NCBI GenBank assembly: GCA_903842065.1
Contig: CAIMKZ010000093.1
Coordinates: forward strand, 1-64,000
Source of the DNA: an uncultured Acidobacteriaceae bacterium
GTDB taxonomy: Bacteria; Acidobacteriota; Terriglobia; Terriglobales; Acidobacteriaceae
Length of the DNA: 64,000 bases
Direction: 5' to 3'
A program made the position numbers and the translations under genes. The notes under the pieces are model-generated. The model worked only from the letters and a program-made list of their open reading frames with translations, did no database searches and was not told the DNA's origin. Position 1 is the first letter of the stretch; every line of letters begins with the position of its first letter. Below are positions 35,776-43,508 of this stretch, piece after piece.

Positions 35776-37851
35776 ATGACGAATCGCATCTTTCGTTCTA
35801 TTCTTCTGATCCCGGCCGCGCTGCTCGTGGCCCTCTCGCTTCCCGTCCACGCCGAAGAGGGCATGTGGACCTTCGACAACGTGCCCACCAAGCAAATTGC
35901 CGCCAAGTACAACTTCACTCCCTCGCAGGCCTGGCTCGATCATCTGCGCCTTGCCAGCGTGCGTCTCAACGACGGCGGCTCGGGCTCTTTTGTAAGCCCC
36001 GACGGCCTTCTGCTCACCAACCATCACGTCGCCCGCGGCCAGTTGCAAAAGAACTCCACCGCCGAGCGCGACTACCTCCGTGACGGCTTCTACGCCGCCA
36101 CTCTGGCCGACGAGATGAAGTCGCCCGATCTTGAAGTCAACGTTCTCGTCGCCATGCAAAACGTCACCGACAAAGTGCAGGGCGCGGCCAAAGGAATCAC
36201 AAATGGCGCCGCGGCTCTCAAGGCCCGCGACGCAGCCATCGCCGCCATCGAGAAGGAGAACAAGGATAAGACCGGCCTGCGCTCCGACGTCGTCTCGCTC
36301 TACAACGGCGGCGAGTACTGGCTCTACCAGTACAAGGCCTACACCGACGTACGCCTGGTCTTTGCCCCCGAGCAGCAGGCGGCCTTCTACGGCGGCGATC
36401 CTGACAACTTCACCTATCCCCGCTACGACCTCGACATGGCCATCTTCCGTGTCTATGAGAACGGCAAGCCCATCCACTGCGACAACTACCTCAAGTGGAG
36501 CGCGAACGGAGCAGCCGCAGGCGAGCTGATCTTCATTTCCGGCCATCCCGGCTCGACAGCGCGGCAGGACACCGTGGCCGAACTCAACCTCCAGCGAGAC
36601 CTTCGCATCCCGGCCATGACGGAATATCTCCAGCGCCGCATTGCAGCCCTCCAGACCTTCTCCGCGCAGGGGCCCGAGCAGGCACGGCTCGTCGGCAGCA
36701 CCATCTTCAGCCTGCAAAACAGCCTCAAGGTCTACCTCGGCCGCACCGAGGCCCTCAAGGACCCAGCCATCGCCCAGAAGAAGCAGGCTGAAGAGAAAGA
36801 CTTCCGCGCCCGCGTCGCTGCAAATCCTGCGTGGCAAAAGGAGTTCGGCACGGCATGGGGCCAGATCGCCGCAGCCGAGGAGATCGCCAAGCCGCTCGTC
36901 AAACGGTCGGTCTTCCGCCGCAGCGACAGCCGCCTGCTCTCGATTGCCCTCAACATCGTTCAGTACGTGGCTGAGACAAAGAAGCCCGACGGCGACCGAC
37001 TGCCTGCCTACCACGAGGCCGGCCTCACGTCGCTCAAATTCCAGATGCTTTCGCCTGCAAAAATTTATCCTGAGACCGAAAAGCTCTACATGAAGACGGC
37101 TCTCAAGCTGGCTCAGGAGAAGCTCGGCCCAACCGACGAGTACATCCAGGCCATTCTTCAGGGCGGCGACCTCAACAAAATTGACGCGCTCGTCGACGGC
37201 ACCAAGCTCGCCGACCCGGCCGTGCGCCAGGCTCTTATCGATGGCGGCGCGGCCGCGGTGGCCGCCTCCACCGATCCCATGATCGTCGTTGCCCGCCGCC
37301 TCGATCACATCTCGCGCGCTACCTACAAACTGAATCACGATCAGATCGAAAGCGTGCTCACAGCCGCCGGCGAAAAGCTCGGCAAGGCGCGCTTCCTGGC
37401 CTACGGCAAAAACGCCTACCCGGATGCGACCTTCACCCTGCGTCTCAGCTACGGCTCCGTCGAGGGCTTTCCCTACAACGGAACCGTCGCCCAGCCCATC
37501 ACCACCTACTACGGCCTCTACGACCGCGCCGCCGGCTTCGGCAACAAGCCGCCCTTCGACCTCACTCCGCGTCAGGTGGCCAGCCGCGACAAGCTCAACC
37601 TTGCCACTCCTCTTGACTTCGTCTCCACGGGCGACATCATCGGCGGCAACTCCGGCTCGCCGGTCGTCAACCGCGCTGGCGAACTGGTCGGGCTCATCTT
37701 CGACGGCAACATCGAGTCTCTGGCCGGCGATTACGTCTACGACGGCACAAAGAACCGCGCTGTAGCCGTGCATTCCTCCGGCATGATCGAAGGCCTGCGC
37801 AAGCTCTACAACGCGAATGCACTGGCCGACGAACTCGAAGGCAAAAAGTAG
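35776..37851 (+). CDS. S46 family dipeptidyl peptidase (DPP7/DPP11 type)
   Basis: 691 residues: a signal peptide ending near PVHA, then an S46 peptidase that removes dipeptides from the N-terminus of peptides in the periplasm. The catalytic His is in DGLLLTNHHVARGQL (about residue 83), the Asp is probably in YPRYDLDMAIFR, and the Ser is in IGGNSGSPVVN (about residue 627). The specificity site reads LIFDGNIESL; Gly at this position is DPP7-like (hydrophobic preference) whereas DPP11 has Arg. ATG 35776 has GAGG six bases upstream; the frame is open from 35524 but that part crosses the toxin operator. Codons end strongly in C as in acs. Confidence 0.9.
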   Translation: MTNRIFRSILLIPAALLVALSLPVHAEEGMWTFDNVPTKQIAAKYNFTPSQAWLDHLRLASVRLNDGGSGSFVSPDGLLLTNHHVARGQLQKNSTAERDYLRDGFYAATLADEMKSPDLEVNVLVAMQNVTDKVQGAAKGITNGAAALKARDAAIAAIEKENKDKTGLRSDVVSLYNGGEYWLYQYKAYTDVRLVFAPEQQAAFYGGDPDNFTYPRYDLDMAIFRVYENGKPIHCDNYLKWSANGAAAGELIFISGHPGSTARQDTVAELNLQRDLRIPAMTEYLQRRIAALQTFSAQGPEQARLVGSTIFSLQNSLKVYLGRTEALKDPAIAQKKQAEEKDFRARVAANPAWQKEFGTAWGQIAAAEEIAKPLVKRSVFRRSDSRLLSIALNIVQYVAETKKPDGDRLPAYHEAGLTSLKFQMLSPAKIYPETEKLYMKTALKLAQEKLGPTDEYIQAILQGGDLNKIDALVDGTKLADPAVRQALIDGGAAAVAASTDPMIVVARRLDHISRATYKLNHDQIESVLTAAGEKLGKARFLAYGKNAYPDATFTLRLSYGSVEGFPYNGTVAQPITTYYGLYDRAAGFGNKPPFDLTPRQVASRDKLNLATPLDFVSTGDIIGGNSGSPVVNRAGELVGLIFDGNIESLAGDYVYDGTKNRAVAVHSSGMIEGLRKLYNANALADELEGKK

Positions 37852-37863
37852 CCGGGGATCTAC

Positions 37864-37932
37864 CTCTCAACCAACCACAGAAAATCGGTGCCCCACCCTC
37901 GCCGCGTCTTTGTTTTTGCGGCTAGGGTGGGG
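37864..37932 (+). repeat. Palindromic intergenic element with TGTGGTTGG motif
   Basis: CTCTCAACCAACCACAGA (37864-37881, reverse complement TCTGTGGTTGGTTGAGAG) is followed by a 15-bp hairpin, CCCCACCCTCGCCGC and GCGGCTAGGGTGGGG (37891-37932, one mismatch). The same TCTGTGGTTGG motif adjoins hairpins at 40.3 kb and inside ileS. No T run, so not a standard terminator. Confidence 0.65.
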
Positions 37933-37976
37933 AACAATAGCCCCTGATCCACCACTTCTCAACTCACCAGTACGCT

Positions 37977-38015
37977 GTCATCCTGAGAGCAGCGAAGGAT
38001 CTGCGGTTGCCTTTT
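37977..38015 (+). repeat. Dispersed repeat GTCATCCTGAG..GAAGGATCTGCGG
   Basis: A GTCATCCTGAGAGCAGCG stretch followed by AAGGATCTGCGGTTGCC. It resembles an interspersed repeat common in Terriglobia-type genomes as I recall it; only one copy is in this window, so its repeat nature rests on that recollection. Confidence 0.4.
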
Positions 38016-38087
38016 CCACAGCTCACCTGCCTACCAATCAGAGTTAAGATTGTCCCATCTTTTGGGGCAAGTAGTTGGAATAGATGA

Positions 38088-38396
38088 ATGCAGAAACTCC
38101 GGCCATATGTGATTGGTTTGGCTTTTTCGTCATTTCTTCCCTTCTTGCTATTCTCTTTTGGAAGAACGTCCACAAATAAGGAGAAGGAAATGATTGATGC
38201 GAAGAAGTCGGCAGAGATTAATATGCAAATTTCAGAGCTTATGAAGCAAGTATCCAGCCGCCAGTCAAACATTGCTAAGATCGAACAGGAAAAGACGACT
38301 AGGGTTAAATACTATGATCAACAGATTATGAGTGAGCAGAATCAGCTTAAACAGCTCTACCAGAAAATCGACTACCTTAACAAGCAGTTAAGGTAG
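38088..38396 (+). CDS. Small coiled-coil membrane-anchored protein
   Basis: 102 residues, no family recognised. One TM or signal-anchor helix at 8-25 (VIGLAFSSFLPFLLFSFG), then a coiled coil from about 32 to 102 (MIDAKKSAEINMQISELMKQ, QLKQLYQKIDYLNKQL). It is A/T-richer than its neighbours and stops 100 bases before the Mrr-like gene. It could be a membrane anchor or a sensor for it, but that is inference. Confidence 0.5.
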   Translation: MQKLRPYVIGLAFSSFLPFLLFSFGRTSTNKEKEMIDAKKSAEINMQISELMKQVSSRQSNIAKIEQEKTTRVKYYDQQIMSEQNQLKQLYQKIDYLNKQLR

Positions 38397-38496
38397 CTGT
38401 GGCTTACCGACATGTTTTCACTAATGCATCCCATTTGTTGGCTGCAGAGTATTTCTATGCATCTATCTCTCATGTTTAGCACCGAGGAAAAATGTC

Positions 38497-39513
38497 ATGG
38501 CAAGCGATCTTCAGATGTGGGGAATTCACGCAGGTCGAACGGGCGATGCAAATACTCTCTTTTTACAACAAGGATGTATCGCTCTTGGTTGGCACGAAGT
38601 TGGTGATCTGAGTAAGCTTCCTGCGAATCGCGATGGGTTCAAGATTCGTGTAGCTGAGACATTTCCAAAAATGAAACAGGGCGCTGTTCCAGTAAGCGCC
38701 GGGCAGCTCTATCGCTTCGTCTATGAAACGAAGATTGGCGACATTGCTGTCTACCCATCCAAATTCGACAGACACATCAATATTGGAAGAATAATTGGGG
38801 ACTACGAGTATAGCCCTAAAGAGGAAAGCACATATCCAAATCACAGAAAAGTGACATGGCTTAAGAGTTTGCCTCGCACCCATTTCTCTCTAGGTGCGCT
38901 TCACGAGATTGGTTCAGCAATGAGCTTCTTTGGAGTGAAGACATATATCGAGGAGTTCCTAGCAGCCATCGAAAACAAAACTGTGTCAATTCCGGTTGAA
39001 CAAGATGAAAGTGTTGAACTCGTAGCAAAAGAAATTGAAGATCAAACTTGCGATTACGTCCTAAAGAAACTTGCGGAAGAATTTAAGGGTAACTCTTTCG
39101 AGGACTTTATTGCGCATCTCTTGCAGGCGATGGGCTACAAAACGCAACAGCCCAGGCGTGGCAGGGGCGCTGATGGTGGTGTGGACATCATTGCTCATAA
39201 AGATGAACTCGGATTCGAGCCGCCCATTATTAAAGTGCAGGTAAAAAGTACTGAAGGGAAAAGCGGTGATCCGGAGATCGCGGCTTTGTACGGTAAATGT
39301 AATCCAGACGAAAAGGCCCTATTTGTTACGCTTGGCGAGTTTACACATCAGGCCGAGAATTTCGCGCGAAATAAGCCAAACCTTCGCCTGATAGATGGTG
39401 ATGAACTCGTAAGGATTGTTTACCTAAACTATGAAAAATTTGATAGTCGATATAAAGGGTTGCTTCCGCTCAAGAGAGTCTACATACCTGATCCGGAGAA
39501 TGCATCGGAATAG
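38497..39513 (+). CDS. Mrr-like restriction endonuclease
   Basis: 338 residues. The C-terminal half has a PD-(D/E)xK (Mrr_cat) domain: FEDFIAHLLQAMGYKTQQPR, GRGADGGVDIIAHKDELGF with the catalytic Asp, and IIKVQVKSTEGKSGDPEI with the QxK catalytic pair, then GKCNPDEKALFVTLGEFTHQ. The N-terminal half (1-160), with IHAGRTGDANTLFLQQGC and FKIRVAETFPKMKQGAVPV, is a separate region that might recognise modified DNA. No methyltransferase is adjacent, so a type IV (modification-dependent) role is the likely reading. Codons are AT-richer than in flanking genes, indicating transfer. GAGGAAA precedes ATG 38497. Confidence 0.75.
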   Translation: MASDLQMWGIHAGRTGDANTLFLQQGCIALGWHEVGDLSKLPANRDGFKIRVAETFPKMKQGAVPVSAGQLYRFVYETKIGDIAVYPSKFDRHINIGRIIGDYEYSPKEESTYPNHRKVTWLKSLPRTHFSLGALHEIGSAMSFFGVKTYIEEFLAAIENKTVSIPVEQDESVELVAKEIEDQTCDYVLKKLAEEFKGNSFEDFIAHLLQAMGYKTQQPRRGRGADGGVDIIAHKDELGFEPPIIKVQVKSTEGKSGDPEIAALYGKCNPDEKALFVTLGEFTHQAENFARNKPNLRLIDGDELVRIVYLNYEKFDSRYKGLLPLKRVYIPDPENASE

Positions 39514-39530
39514 TTCATCTGCGGCTCATT

Positions 39531-39564
39531 CCCGGTCTCGTCCGCAGTGGCGGATGAGGCCGGG
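39531..39564 (+). terminator. Hairpin between the convergent Mrr-like and VapC genes
   Basis: Arms CCCGGTCTCGTCCGC and GCGGATGAGGCCGGG (two G-T pairs) around a four-base loop. No T run; it may be a bidirectional terminator or another palindromic repeat element. Confidence 0.45.
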
Positions 39565-39579
39565 GCACCACACCACCCC

Positions 39580-39978
39580 TTACACGCAAACCACCCTCAC
39601 TCCCGGCAACCCCTCGAAGTCCTTCGCATTCGCAGTCATCAGCGCATAGTCGTTTTCAATCGCCTGCGCGGCCAGCCACAGATCGTTGACCCGCGTCAGC
39701 GGCGAGCGCCCAGACTGCTTCCTATACGCAGCCAGAATCCCGAAGGCCGTCGAAGTCTGGGCCGTCACATCGAGAACCGGCTTCTGTTCGAGTGTGCGCA
39801 GGTAGCGCATGCGCTGAATCCGAAGCCCCGGGTCCGCGCACGACTCCACGCCGAAGCTCAGCTCCCCAAGCGAGATCGCAGAGATGTACACCGGCTCCTC
39901 GCCCGCCGCGCGCACCACGGCCTCGCTCGCCACCTGCCCGCTCGCCAGCCCCACCCAGATCGAGGTGTCGAAGATCAT
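39580..39978 (-). CDS. VapC-type PIN domain toxin
   Basis: 132 residues, a Mg-dependent RNase of the VapBC toxin-antitoxin class. Acidic residues sit in MIFDTSIWVGL (Asp 4), SAISLGELSFGVE (Glu) and NDLWLAAQAIENDYALMTAN (Asp), followed by DFEGLPGVRV. ATG 39978 is chosen because it makes the canonical ATGA overlap with the antitoxin stop; a GTG six bases earlier is also in frame. It is convergent with the Mrr-like gene. Confidence 0.85.
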   Translation of the reverse strand: MIFDTSIWVGLASGQVASEAVVRAAGEEPVYISAISLGELSFGVESCADPGLRIQRMRYLRTLEQKPVLDVTAQTSTAFGILAAYRKQSGRSPLTRVNDLWLAAQAIENDYALMTANAKDFEGLPGVRVVCV

Positions 39979-40226
39979 GCCCACGGGTCACGCACCTCTT
40001 CGTCGAGATCCGGCCGGCTCTCCCGGAGCCAGGCCGCGCCATCCCTCTGAGTCAGCCTTCCTTCGAGGCCCGCTACGGCCTGCGCCGCGCTCATCGTTCG
40101 CCGGACCGGGACAATGTGCGCGATCTCGGTGCGATTCCGCATCACGCTCACCGTTTCGCCCGTGAGAATGCTCTCGAGAACCGCGCTCGTCTTTCGCGCC
40201 AGATCGGAGGCGCTTATCACCTGCAT
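39975..40226 (-). CDS. Phd/YefM-type antitoxin
   Basis: 83 residues; the N-terminal fold SASDLARKTSAVLESILTGE and VSVMRNRTEIAHIVPV is typical of prevent-host-death antitoxins that bind DNA and neutralise the PIN partner. The C-terminus (LRESRPDLDEEVRDPWA) is the likely toxin-binding tail. GAGGT lies six bases before ATG 40226. Preceded by three ATACATA repeats (40246-40271). Confidence 0.85.
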   Translation of the reverse strand: MQVISASDLARKTSAVLESILTGETVSVMRNRTEIAHIVPVRRTMSAAQAVAGLEGRLTQRDGAAWLRESRPDLDEEVRDPWA

Positions 40227-40245
40227 ACGTTTACCTCAACGAAAA

Positions 40246-40271
40246 ATACATACCAATACATATTATACATA
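40246..40271 (-). promoter_or_regulatory. Promoter/operator of the Phd-VapC operon
   Basis: Three ATACATA copies at 40246, 40256 and 40265 (TATGTAT on the coding strand), spaced ten and nine bases. The TATAAT element (40267-40262 on minus) lies among them, so the repeats are good antitoxin-binding sites. Confidence 0.5.
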
Positions 40272-40300
40272 TTATTTGCGATAAGGAAGGGGGCCAAGTA

Positions 40301-40451
40301 TGTGGTTGGTGGAGGGTGGCGGGTTGGGGGGTGAACTATCCCAGGTCCCCAAATGCGAGGGACCTGGGGCACCCATATTCTGTGTTTGGTTGAGAGTGTT
40401 TGGTTGAAAGTGTTTGGTTGAGAGTGGCGGGTTGGGGGTTGGTCTATCCCA
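40301..40451 (+). repeat. Repeat element with hairpin and tandem 14-mers
   Basis: Two imperfect direct copies of about 41 bases (TGTGGTTGGTGGAGGGTGGC.. at 40301-40343 and TGTTTGGTTGAGAGTGGCGG.. at 40411-40451) flank a perfect 10-bp hairpin (CCCAGGTCCC and GGGACCTGGG, loop CAAATGCGA, 40340-40368) and three exact-period 14-mers TGTTTGGTTGARAG starting at 40383, 40397 and 40411. It shares the hairpin loop and the TCTGTGGTTGG motif with the segment inside ileS. Confidence 0.75.
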
Positions 40452-40486
40452 CCCTTGAATCATCCTGCCCATATGCCCAGAAGCTC

Positions 40487-42613
40487 TCAGTTATGCAGGC
40501 TGGTCACGTCCCATACGCGGATCGTCTTGTCGGCGCTGGCTGAGGCCACCGTATATCCGTACGGGCTGAACGAAACCGAAAGCACCGCGCCGGTGTGGCC
40601 GTTGAGCACATGCACCGCGCCAGTATTCATATTCCACAGGCGAACCGTAGCGTCGGCGCTGCCTGAGGCGAGCAGGCGTCCATCCGGGCTGAAGGCCAGA
40701 GACGTGACCGCTCCCGTGTGGCCGCTGAGCGTGCGCAGCGTTTCGCCGGAGCTTACGCTCCACACTCGAATGGTGCGGTCGTCGCTGGCCGAGGTCAGCG
40801 TCTGCCCGTCGGGGCTGAATGCGATGGCGTTCAGTGGCTGAGTATGCCCCTGGAACTGGCGCAGCTGCATGCCTTGAGCGGGATCCCAGAGCCGGATCGA
40901 CATATCGGCCCCGGCTGAGGCCAGGGTATGCCCGTCGGGCGAGTAGGCCAGCGTCAGGATGCTGCCTCCCGAGCCAGCCAGCGTGTTTTCGGCGGTTCCA
41001 TTCTCCGCATCCCAAAGGCGAATGGTTCCATCTGCGCCGGCCGTGGCCAGGGAATGGCGATCGGGGCTAAACACGATGGCGTTGACCTGGCCGGTGTGGC
41101 CGGTGAGAGTGGCAAGAACCGCGCTCTGCGAGGGGTCCCAGAGGTTGACCGAGAAATCCCCCATGCCGGTAGCCAGAACGCGGCCATCCGGGCTGTAAGT
41201 CATTGCGCTGACCAGTGCAGAAATTTTGCCCAGCGGACGGCTCCCAACTACCTTCCAGAACTGCACCGTCTTGTCACGGCTTGCCGACGCCATCTCCAGG
41301 CCGTTGGGAGCAAAGTTCACGGCCAGAATCGCGTCCTGCTGCTGCGTGAGAACCTGCGCTCCGATGGGGTTCGACATGGCGTAGTGGATGAGCAGGCCGA
41401 TCGCCGCCACCAGGATGACTGCCGCAAGCGCTGCGAACGCGATCAGCCTGCGCCTGCTTTGGCTCTGCGGAATATCAACGATAGCTGCTGAGTCGCGCCT
41501 GCCTGTTTCAGAGTCCCGCGGAGGCGGTTCGATGCCGGGCAGGGGATCATCTACCAAGCGAGCCCTGTGCGTGTGCCTCTGCGATGCGTCCTGCTGTGCC
41601 GTGCCTGCAACCTGTTCTTCCATCGGCCCGGAAGACTTGGCGTGCAATGCCGCTGCAGCTTTGGGCTCCTGCGGCAGCTGCTTGATACCGTCAAGAAAGT
41701 TCAGCATCTCCTCAACGTTCGGCGGCCTGTCTTTGGGATCTTTTGAGAGCAGGCAAAGAATGAGATCGTCGAGGCCGCGCCATTGTGCCAAGTCGGGGCG
41801 AATCGAACTGGGGACCGGTGGCAGCGTGTGGAGGTGCTGCTGCATCCAGCCGAGGAAGTTCTCTGCCTCGAAGGCGCAGCGGCCGGTAAGCATTTCGAAC
41901 AATACACCGCCCAGAGCGTAGAGGTCGGTGCGGCCGTCGATCTTGTCTGTCGGTTCGCCCCGCCACTGCTCGGGCGCGGCAAACTGCGCGGTCAGCAAAG
42001 CGGTTCCCGTGTTGGTCAGCCGGGTCTGCTCGCGAGTGGCGGCGATGCCGAAGTCGGCGATCTTGGGCGTGACTCCGCCGTTCTCGCGGGCGATGAGAAT
42101 GTTCTCCGGCTTGATGTCGCGGTGCACAACGCCGACTGCGTGGGCCGCACCCAGCCCCAGAGCCACGCCGCGGATGATATCAAGCGCAAGAGCGACATCG
42201 AAGGGCTTTGGCGCCTCGCGGCAGAACTCCATCAGATCTGCCCCGCCCACATACTCCATGGTGAAGAACAGGGTGCCGTCCTCGGCAGGCTCGAGGTTGC
42301 CTGCCGTTACCACGTTGCGGTGGTGAATCTGGCGCAGGGCTCGAATTTCGCGCAGAAAACGCTGCGTCCAGGCCTGGTCGTGGCTCAGCTCCGGAGAGAG
42401 GAACTTGAGAGCCTGAGGCTCGTCGAGCAGGACGTGCCGGGCCAGATAGACCTGCGCCATCTTGCCTTTGCCGAGCTTGCGTTCGATGCGATAGGTTCCG
42501 CGCACCAGCATTCCGGGACGAAGTTCGAGGATCTCGCTGAGCAGCACGCCATGGATGGGGCAGGCTTCGAGCTTGTCAGGATATCCGGACTCGCACTGCG
42601 GGCAGATCTTCAT
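40487..42613 (-). CDS. Ser/Thr protein kinase with zinc-ribbon N-terminus and WD40 C-terminus
   Basis: 708 residues. Order: a zinc-ribbon-like N-terminus (ICPQCESGYPDKLEACPIH), a Hanks-type kinase (about 35-300) with G-loop LGKGKMAQVYLA, Lys in ALKF, HRDIKPENI catalytic loop and DFGIA; a linker; one TM helix RRRLIAFAALAAVILVAAIG near 410; then a WD40 propeller with seven FW/LWD/VWD repeats (QFWK, NLWD, RLWD, RLWD, RVWS, RLWN, RVWD). The propeller lies on the far side of the membrane from the kinase. ATG 42613 gives the Cys ribbon; the frame runs to 42679. Partner proteins are unknown. Divergent from the DtxR gene. Confidence 0.85.
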   Translation of the reverse strand: MKICPQCESGYPDKLEACPIHGVLLSEILELRPGMLVRGTYRIERKLGKGKMAQVYLARHVLLDEPQALKFLSPELSHDQAWTQRFLREIRALRQIHHRNVVTAGNLEPAEDGTLFFTMEYVGGADLMEFCREAPKPFDVALALDIIRGVALGLGAAHAVGVVHRDIKPENILIARENGGVTPKIADFGIAATREQTRLTNTGTALLTAQFAAPEQWRGEPTDKIDGRTDLYALGGVLFEMLTGRCAFEAENFLGWMQQHLHTLPPVPSSIRPDLAQWRGLDDLILCLLSKDPKDRPPNVEEMLNFLDGIKQLPQEPKAAAALHAKSSGPMEEQVAGTAQQDASQRHTHRARLVDDPLPGIEPPPRDSETGRRDSAAIVDIPQSQSRRRLIAFAALAAVILVAAIGLLIHYAMSNPIGAQVLTQQQDAILAVNFAPNGLEMASASRDKTVQFWKVVGSRPLGKISALVSAMTYSPDGRVLATGMGDFSVNLWDPSQSAVLATLTGHTGQVNAIVFSPDRHSLATAGADGTIRLWDAENGTAENTLAGSGGSILTLAYSPDGHTLASAGADMSIRLWDPAQGMQLRQFQGHTQPLNAIAFSPDGQTLTSASDDRTIRVWSVSSGETLRTLSGHTGAVTSLAFSPDGRLLASGSADATVRLWNMNTGAVHVLNGHTGAVLSVSFSPYGYTVASASADKTIRVWDVTSLHN

Positions 42614-42710
42614 GGAATCGCGCGTCCTCGGCGGAGTTACGGGTATGAGCATTGTTACAGGGCTAATTGAGGAGCGCAACCGCGCCCACAGGGGCAGAAG
42701 CTGTAAACTG

Positions 42711-42720
42711 AGGTTAACCT
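42711..42720 (+). promoter_or_regulatory. AGGTTAACCT palindrome before the DtxR-type gene
   Basis: A perfect ten-base palindrome, three bases before the ATG. AGGTTA and TAACCT are the half-sites of the DtxR/IdeR consensus, here directly joined, so an autoregulatory site is likely. Its position could also block translation initiation. Confidence 0.5.
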
Positions 42721-42723
42721 ACG

Positions 42724-43389
42724 ATGAAAGACACGATTTCCGATTCGCGAGAGAACTACCTCAAGGCCATCCTTGAGGCTGAGGCAGAGGGCCGGCAGGT
42801 GATTCCGGCGCTGCTGGCCAACTGGCTTGAGGTCTCGGCCCCGGCCGTGAGCATGGCTCTGAAGCGGCTCAGGCGCGACGGACTTGTCGAGGTGGGCAAG
42901 GACGGCATCGTGCGGCTCTCCGCATCGGGTCGGGAAAAGGCCTATAGCACCGCTCTGCGCCACCATCTGGTCGAGCGAATGCTCAAAGAGATCTTCGGCA
43001 TGGAGTGGCACCAGATCCACGAGGAGGCCGAGCGGCTGGAGCACGCGATCTCGCCAGCCTTCGAAGCTAAGTTAAAGGAAAAGCTGGGCGAAGGGGCCTG
43101 TCCGCATGGCAATGCCATCTTGCCTGTCAGCCCGGAAGAGCGCAGGAGCAGGGGCGAGACCCGGCTCTCTGAGGCCGCCGGTGGCCACGAGTACAAGGTG
43201 GTAAGCCTGGAAGAGCGTGACCCGGATCTGCTTGAGTTCCTGCATCAGGCGGGCATCGAACCCGGAGGGAAACTACGAGTATCCACGCAGAACTACGACC
43301 AAACCGTTTCTATTCAGTTAGATAAACAAGCTTCAACTCTGGGCAGAATGGCAGCTGAGGCGGTATGGATGGAGCCTATAGGGGTGTAG
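42724..43389 (+). CDS. DtxR family metal-dependent regulator
   Basis: 221 residues: an N-terminal winged HTH (ENYLKAILEAEAEGRQVIPA, LANWLEVSAPAVSMALKRLR) with the metal-binding dimer region (HHLVERMLKEIFGMEWHQIH, EEAERLEHAIS; H..E...H ligands visible) and a C-terminal SH3-like FeoA-type domain (GGKLRVSTQNYDQTVSIQL). Functionally a manganese or iron repressor; the neighbour mntH points to manganese, as with MntR. The ATG lies three bases behind an AGGTTAACCT palindrome. Confidence 0.85.
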   Translation: MKDTISDSRENYLKAILEAEAEGRQVIPALLANWLEVSAPAVSMALKRLRRDGLVEVGKDGIVRLSASGREKAYSTALRHHLVERMLKEIFGMEWHQIHEEAERLEHAISPAFEAKLKEKLGEGACPHGNAILPVSPEERRSRGETRLSEAAGGHEYKVVSLEERDPDLLEFLHQAGIEPGGKLRVSTQNYDQTVSIQLDKQASTLGRMAAEAVWMEPIGV

Positions 43390-43441
43390 TTGCAGCAGGA
43401 AACCACGATGCGAACATATATTTAAGAAAAAATAACAAAAA

Positions 43442-43474
43442 TAGTTAACCACGATTAACCAACTGTGGCATACT
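43442..43474 (+). promoter_or_regulatory. Probable metal-responsive operator/promoter of mntH
   Basis: Two TTAACC copies (43445 and 43455) ten bases apart, in GTTAACCACGATTAACC. CATACT follows 18 bases after the first TTAACC and could be the -10 element. The repeated half-site is the same as in the palindrome before the DtxR gene. Confidence 0.4.
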
Positions 43475-43508
43475 GTGTTTGGGAGAGTTCCAAGCACACT
43501 TTTTGCCT

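Noticed and set aside
35665-37773. 702-residue frame antisense to the S46 peptidase gene
   Set aside because: Shadow frame from C-ending codons on the opposite strand; no start, no homology.
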